From: Paenibacillus periandrae
Lineage (GTDB): Bacteria > Bacillota > Bacilli > Paenibacillales > NBRC-103111
Length of the DNA stretch: 64,000 nucleotides
Reading direction: 5' to 3'
Assembly (NCBI RefSeq): GCF_022458865.1
Contig: NZ_JAJNMU010000019.1
Span: 124,001-188,000, forward strand
The position numbers were made by a program, and so were the translations under genes. The notes below the pieces were generated by a model. It was given only the letters and a program-made list of their open reading frames with translations, had not been told where the DNA came from and searched no databases. The first letter of the stretch is position 1, and each line of letters begins with the position of its first letter. Of this stretch, positions 59,937 to 64,000 are shown piece by piece.

Positions 59937-61697
59937 ATGGCTAATTCAAAAGTAATCGTAGTTGGCGGAGGTTTGGCCGGCTTAATGGCCACCATTAAAG
60001 CCGCTGAGGCAGGCGTTCACGTTAGCCTGTTTTCATTAGTTCCTGTTAAACGTTCACATTCCGTCTGTGCGCAAGGTGGAATCAATGGCGCCGTTAATAC
60101 AAAAGGCGAAGGCGATTCCACCTGGGAGCATTTTGACGATACCGTATACGGAGGAGACTTCCTCGCCAATCAACCGCCTGTTAAGGCAATGTGTGATGCT
60201 GCACCTGGTATTATCCACTTAATGGATCGTATGGGCGTTATGTTCAATCGTACACCAGAGGGTTTATTGGATTTCCGCCGCTTTGGAGGCACCCAATACC
60301 ACCGTACGGCATTTGCCGGAGCAACTACCGGACAACAATTGCTCTATGCATTGGATGAGCAGGTTCGTCGCTGGGAAACCGCAGGTCTTGTAACGAAATA
60401 TGAGCATTATGAATTTCTTGGAGCTATCATCGATGACGATGGCGTATGCCGCGGTATTACTGCTCAGGATCTGCGCAGTATGGAAGTGTTGTCCTTCCCT
60501 GCAGATGCGGTTATTTTGGCATCAGGTGGTCCTGGTATCATTTTCGGTAAATCAACGAATTCGGTTATTAATACAGGTACAGCGGCTAGTGCGGTGTATC
60601 AGCAAGGTGTTTATTACGCAAACGGCGAGTTTATCCAGATTCACCCTACGGCGATTCCGGGAGATGACAAGCTGCGCCTGATGTCAGAATCTGCACGTGG
60701 TGAAGGTGGTCGGATTTGGACCTACAAGGACGGCAAGCCTTGGTACTTCCTGGAAGAAAAATATCCAGCCTATGGTAACCTGGTTCCCCGTGATATTGCA
60801 ACCCGCGAAATCTTCGCAGTGTGCGTAGACGACAAGCTCGGCATCAACGGCGAAAACATGGTATACCTTGACCTTTCCCATAAGGATCCAAAAGAACTGG
60901 ATGTTAAGCTTGGCGGAATTATTGAAATTTATGAAAAATTCATGGGCGATGATCCGCGTAAAATCCCGATGAAAATATTCCCTGCGGTTCATTACTCCAT
61001 GGGCGGCATGTGGGTCGATTTCAATCAAATGACCAACGTTCCCGGCTTATTCGCCTGTGGCGAGTGCGAGTATCAGTATCATGGTGCCAATCGCCTCGGT
61101 GCCAACTCGCTGTTGTCCGCTATTTATGGCGGGATGATTACAGGTCCAAAGGCTATCGAATATATTAAAGGCTTGAGCAAGCACACAGAAGATGTTGCAA
61201 CGACTGTGTTTGATCGGGACCTGAAAAAGCAGAAGGATAAGTATGAGAGCCTGTTGAAAATGGAAGGCAAGGAAAATGCTTACGTGCTTCACAAGGAACT
61301 GGGCGAATGGATGACCAACAACATGACGGTTGTTCGTTACAACAAGAAGCTGCAGGAAACCTTGGACAAGATCAACGAATTGAAGCAGCGCTACCAAAAT
61401 ATCAGCATGACGGATACAGCGCGCTGGAACAATCAGGGTGTAGCTTTTACCCGCCAATTGTGGAATATGATGGAATTATCACATGCGATGACTTTGGGAG
61501 CTTTAATGCGTGACGAGAGCCGCGGCGCTCACTATAAACCGGAATTCACCGAGCGTGATGACGAACGTTTCCTGAAAACAACGAAAGCCAAATGGACTCC
61601 AAACGGCCCAACCATTGAATATGAAGATGTTGACGTATCCTTGATCGAGCCACGTAAACGCGACTATTCGACGGATAAGAAGAAGGGAGGACACTAA
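59937..61697 (+). CDS. sdhA: Succinate dehydrogenase flavoprotein subunit
   Basis: SdhA oxidises succinate to fumarate in the TCA cycle. The 586-residue protein has the FAD-binding motif VVGGGLAGL, the covalent flavin His in KRSHSVCAQGG, the substrate motif IQIHPTAIPG and the conserved ARGEGGRIW; NRLGANSLLSAIYGG is a further signature. AAGGAGGG precedes the ATG. It lies 17 nt downstream of sdhC and 2 nt before sdhB. Confidence 0.96.
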   Translation: MANSKVIVVGGGLAGLMATIKAAEAGVHVSLFSLVPVKRSHSVCAQGGINGAVNTKGEGDSTWEHFDDTVYGGDFLANQPPVKAMCDAAPGIIHLMDRMGVMFNRTPEGLLDFRRFGGTQYHRTAFAGATTGQQLLYALDEQVRRWETAGLVTKYEHYEFLGAIIDDDGVCRGITAQDLRSMEVLSFPADAVILASGGPGIIFGKSTNSVINTGTAASAVYQQGVYYANGEFIQIHPTAIPGDDKLRLMSESARGEGGRIWTYKDGKPWYFLEEKYPAYGNLVPRDIATREIFAVCVDDKLGINGENMVYLDLSHKDPKELDVKLGGIIEIYEKFMGDDPRKIPMKIFPAVHYSMGGMWVDFNQMTNVPGLFACGECEYQYHGANRLGANSLLSAIYGGMITGPKAIEYIKGLSKHTEDVATTVFDRDLKKQKDKYESLLKMEGKENAYVLHKELGEWMTNNMTVVRYNKKLQETLDKINELKQRYQNISMTDTARWNNQGVAFTRQLWNMMELSHAMTLGALMRDESRGAHYKPEFTERDDERFLKTTKAKWTPNGPTIEYEDVDVSLIEPRKRDYSTDKKKGGH

Positions 61698-61699
61698 TC

Positions 61700-62464
61700 A
61701 TGGCTGAGACGAATACAGCTAACAAAAAAGTGAAATTCATTGTAACCCGTCAGGATTCTCCGGAAAGCAGCTCTTATACTGAGGAGTTCGAAATTCCATA
61801 TCGTCCTAATATGAACGTCATCAGTGCCCTGATGGAAGTGCAGCGTAATCCTACCAATGCCAAGGGTGACAAAACAACACCGGTATGCTGGGAATCGAAC
61901 TGTCTGGAGGAAGTATGTGGAGCTTGCTCAATGGTCATCAACGGTAAGCCGCGCCAAGCATGCACAGCATTGGTGGATAAGCTGGAACAGCCGGTACGTA
62001 TCGCACCGATGAGTACGTTCCCGGTTGTTCGTGACCTGGTTATCAACCGCGAGCGGATGTTCAATGCACTCAAAAAAGTAAAAGCATGGATTCCGATTGA
62101 TGGTACGTATGACCTCGGACCAGGACCGCGGATGGCTGAATCCAAACGTCAATGGGCTTATGAGCTGTCCAAATGCATGACCTGTGGGGTATGCCTGGAA
62201 TCTTGCCCGAACGTGAATGATAAAACGTCCTTTATCGGACCTGCTGCCATTTCCCAGGTTCGTTTGTTTAATGCTCATCCGACAGGTGAGATGAATGCGG
62301 AAGAGCGTCTGGACACCTTGATGGAGGATGGCGGCATTGAGGGCTGCGGTAATTCGCAAAACTGCGTGCGTTCATGCCCGAAGGGAATCCCGCTCACCAC
62401 TTCTATTGCGGCTATGAACAAAGATACAACCAAACATTTGTTTGCCAAGTGGTTGGGACTATAA
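61700..62464 (+). CDS. sdhB: Succinate dehydrogenase iron-sulfur subunit
   Basis: The 254-residue Fe-S subunit. Cysteine sets for the three clusters are present: [2Fe-2S] at CWESNCLEEVCGACSM and the later Cys, [4Fe-4S] and [3Fe-4S] at CMTCGVCLESCPN and CGNSQNCVRSCPKGIPL. It transfers electrons from the flavin in SdhA to the haems in SdhC. GAGGAC-type site upstream of the ATG; a terminator closes the operon. Confidence 0.96.
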   Translation: MAETNTANKKVKFIVTRQDSPESSSYTEEFEIPYRPNMNVISALMEVQRNPTNAKGDKTTPVCWESNCLEEVCGACSMVINGKPRQACTALVDKLEQPVRIAPMSTFPVVRDLVINRERMFNALKKVKAWIPIDGTYDLGPGPRMAESKRQWAYELSKCMTCGVCLESCPNVNDKTSFIGPAAISQVRLFNAHPTGEMNAEERLDTLMEDGGIEGCGNSQNCVRSCPKGIPLTTSIAAMNKDTTKHLFAKWLGL

Positions 62465-62478
62465 AGGTAGTATTCACA

Positions 62479-62515
62479 GACCGACTCCTTCATCCGTGAT
62501 GAAGGGGTCTTTTTT
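62479..62515 (+). terminator. Terminator of sdhCAB
   Basis: CCTTCATCCGTGATGAAGG inner hairpin with outer GACC/GGTC pairing and six T residues. Confidence 0.9.
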
Positions 62516-62541
62516 ACATTATCCTCGCGTTATTTTAAATA

Positions 62542-62570
62542 TTGACGAATAGACGTTTTATGATTACAAT
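62542..62570 (+). promoter_or_regulatory. Promoter of the LacI-family gene
   Basis: TTGACG, 17-bp spacer, TACAAT; start predicted near 62577, inside the adjacent palindrome. Confidence 0.75.
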
Positions 62571-62572
62571 TT

Positions 62573-62588
62573 ATTTAAACGTTTAAAT
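62573..62588. promoter_or_regulatory. LacI-type operator
   Basis: ATTTAAACGTTTAAAT is a perfect 16-bp palindrome with the central CG typical of LacI/GalR operators. It covers the predicted transcription start, so the regulator should repress itself. Confidence 0.7.
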
Positions 62589-62610
62589 TTTAGGTTCTAG
62601 GGGTGGTTCA

Positions 62611-63669
62611 TTGAGCAAAAATCGTCAGATCACGATTGTCGATATTGCGGATGCGGCAGGTGTATCCATTGCAACCGTATCCAATGTGCTTAACCGTCGC
62701 AAGGTTCCGATGTCGGAGGGGACTATTCGCAAGGTTGAAAAGATCGCTGAGGAGCTTGGGTATCGACGAAATGTGATGGCGGCTAACCTGAGCCGCAGGA
62801 AATCCTTCGAGCTCGGGCTGATGATACCGAACTATGATGCTTATTATGGCCGTTTTGCTGAAGAAATGGAGCGGACCGCGCATCGCTTCGGTTATCATAT
62901 GTCCGTTTTCTCTGCCGGGGGCTTTGATCCGGATATGGAGAAACGCCATTTGGAGGTTTTATTACAGCGCAGAGTGGATGGGCTGTTTTGCCACGGGCTT
63001 GCAATGACTCCTGATACGACCCGTCAAATTGTCGGCGACGGAACACCGCTCGTGCTGTTTAATGCCTGGAATTGGCCGCAGGACATCGCCATTCACGCTG
63101 TGAATCTTAACTTCGCGGATGGATGTGTACAGGCTGTCCATCATTTGGTCGAACAAGGCTGCGAAGCATTGGTCTATCTCAGCTCCGTACGCTCCAAGGC
63201 TACGAATGAGCAGCGTTTAAAGGGCTTTCTGCAGGGATTAACTGAGCTGAATACACAATCTGTCGCTTCTGGAATTGTGGACCTGAAAGATAGACCGATG
63301 TCGGAGCTTGTGAAACAGACGCAGGAAATCAGTGGGGGAAAGGGACCTATCGGTATTTTGGCATTTGACGATCTCGCAGCTCTTCGTTTTATGTCAGCGG
63401 TGCAGGAGCAAGGCTATCGGGTTCCTGAGCAGTACAAAATTTTTGGAATCAATAATGATCCTGTTTCCAGCGCCTGTTATCCGCCTATCTCAACACTCGA
63501 TATTCCATACAGCCAGCAGGCGCAATACGCCATAACACTGATGCTTCGGCAATTGGGTGAGGAGCCGGATACGGATGAAGGGGTTCCCGCACTTCCCGAT
63601 TCCATTGAGCATGAGCTGCGTATTCCTATGGCCATGCTGCCACGACTGTCGACTTCAAGCAAAAGTTGA
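62611..63669 (+). CDS. LacI family transcriptional regulator
   Basis: A 352-residue repressor: N-terminal helix-turn-helix and hinge (TIVDIADAAGVSIATVSNVL, NVMAANLSR), then a periplasmic-binding-like sugar domain (ELGLMIPNYDAYYG, GILAFDDLAA, FGINNDP). TTG start at 62611 behind AGGGGTGG. It lies upstream of a GH88 hydrolase gene on the same strand, so the effector is probably an unsaturated uronide or related sugar. An operator sits over its own promoter. Confidence 0.88.
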   Translation: MSKNRQITIVDIADAAGVSIATVSNVLNRRKVPMSEGTIRKVEKIAEELGYRRNVMAANLSRRKSFELGLMIPNYDAYYGRFAEEMERTAHRFGYHMSVFSAGGFDPDMEKRHLEVLLQRRVDGLFCHGLAMTPDTTRQIVGDGTPLVLFNAWNWPQDIAIHAVNLNFADGCVQAVHHLVEQGCEALVYLSSVRSKATNEQRLKGFLQGLTELNTQSVASGIVDLKDRPMSELVKQTQEISGGKGPIGILAFDDLAALRFMSAVQEQGYRVPEQYKIFGINNDPVSSACYPPISTLDIPYSQQAQYAITLMLRQLGEEPDTDEGVPALPDSIEHELRIPMAMLPRLSTSSKS

Positions 63670-63723
63670 ATCAACTATAGTACCTGTTTAATAAAATAAA
63701 TCAAACTGGGAGTGTGATAGTGG

Positions 63724-64000
63724 ATGTGGAAGAAAGCGATTGAAGATGTTTTGGTTAAAACGAGAGCAAATATTAACCGGTTTGGCGATTTATTCCCGCA
63801 TGTCAGCAGCAATGGGAAATATGACCTGAACCCGAATGATGAGTGGACGGACGGGTTTTGGTCCGGTATTTTGTGGTTGTGCTATGAGTACTCGGGTGAT
63901 CCCGTATTTAAAGAAGCTGCCCTTCGAACGGTAGACAGCTTCCGCGGTCGTCTGGAATCAAACACCAAGCTCGATCATCATGATATTGGCTTTCTCTATT
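63724..64000 (+). CDS. Glycoside hydrolase family 88 protein (3' end outside window)
   Basis: The first 92 codons of a gene that runs past the window edge. NPNDEWTDGFWSGILWLCYE and DHHDIGFLY match family 88 unsaturated glucuronyl/galacturonyl hydrolases, which remove the unsaturated uronic acid left by polysaccharide lyases through hydration of its double bond. The DHHDIGF contains the aspartate of the active site. GGGAG lies upstream of the ATG at 63724. It follows the LacI regulator by 54 nt, which suggests a sugar-catabolic locus continuing to the right. Confidence 0.8.
   Translation, partial: MWKKAIEDVLVKTRANINRFGDLFPHVSSNGKYDLNPNDEWTDGFWSGILWLCYEYSGDPVFKEAALRTVDSFRGRLESNTKLDHHDIGFLY

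Noticed and set aside
1..64000. CRISPR arrays, insertion sequences, tRNA or rRNA genes, prophage
   Set aside because: No regular spaced repeats outside coding arrays, no transposase- or integrase-like proteins, and no tRNA or rRNA-like segments were noticed when reading both strands.

Overview
The window looks like chromosomal DNA of a spore-forming, low-to-mid GC Gram-positive of the Paenibacillus type. The evidence is three secreted proteins with C-terminal SLH cell-wall anchors, the Firmicute helicase-loading proteins DnaB and DnaI, the sporulation checkpoint gene sda, a Spo0E-like phosphatase, a Bacillus-type sdhCAB operon, the yutI/yuzB/yutJ/yutM/yumC/yumB/yuiB redox neighbourhood, and a futalosine-pathway menaquinone enzyme (MqnE). 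I see no rRNA, tRNA, insertion sequence, CRISPR array or prophage.

Layout. 1-14.6 kb is a cell-surface region. It holds the 3' end of a hybrid histidine kinase, a response regulator with a SARP-like (BTAD) output half, two very large SLH proteins on the + strand and a third SLH protein facing them. The two + strand SLH genes share a promoter-proximal 33-bp element built on 11-bp direct repeats, which I propose is the operator of the SARP-like regulator. 14.6-25 kb is an MFS exporter, then a probable envelope operon (two small membrane proteins, a membrane transglutaminase-like protein, a class B penicillin-binding protein), then asnB, a HAD phosphatase, a DUF456 protein and a MurJ/SpoVB-type flippase. 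25-35 kb is mixed: a small export protein, a Gfo/Idh/MocA dehydrogenase, an unusual membrane protein with a PstS-like domain, a divergent MarR/SnoaL pair with two clear palindromic operators, a stalk-domain lipoprotein, an SPFH/RHH pair, a thioredoxin-like protein, ctaA and a HEPN-domain protein.

36-45 kb is a redox, Fe-S and haem neighbourhood (NifU-like, YuzB, YutJ, MqnE, IscA-like, YumC, YumB, HemQ, YuiB). It carries tandem Fur boxes at yumC, a Rex-like box over the yumB promoter, and sda behind a cluster of six DnaA boxes. 45-54 kb has an MFS/HxlR divergent pair, dnaB-dnaI, yqzM, trxA, uvrC and a CPBP membrane protease that overlaps uvrC tail to tail. 54-58 kb is a potassium module: a ydaO-type c-di-AMP riboswitch with its own promoter and terminator, ktrB, ktrA and a CPA1-type antiporter. 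58-62.5 kb holds a LysR regulator and sdhCAB. The window closes with an apparently self-regulated LacI repressor and the start of a GH88 glycoside hydrolase.

Most genes are ordinary core genes. The most rewarding signals are regulatory: the shared 11-bp repeat element of the two giant surface proteins, the DnaA-box cluster upstream of the small sda gene, and the MarR, HxlR, Rex, Fur and LacI operators readable directly from the sequence. Coordinates of starts were refined from ribosome-binding sites where the longest open frame was implausible.
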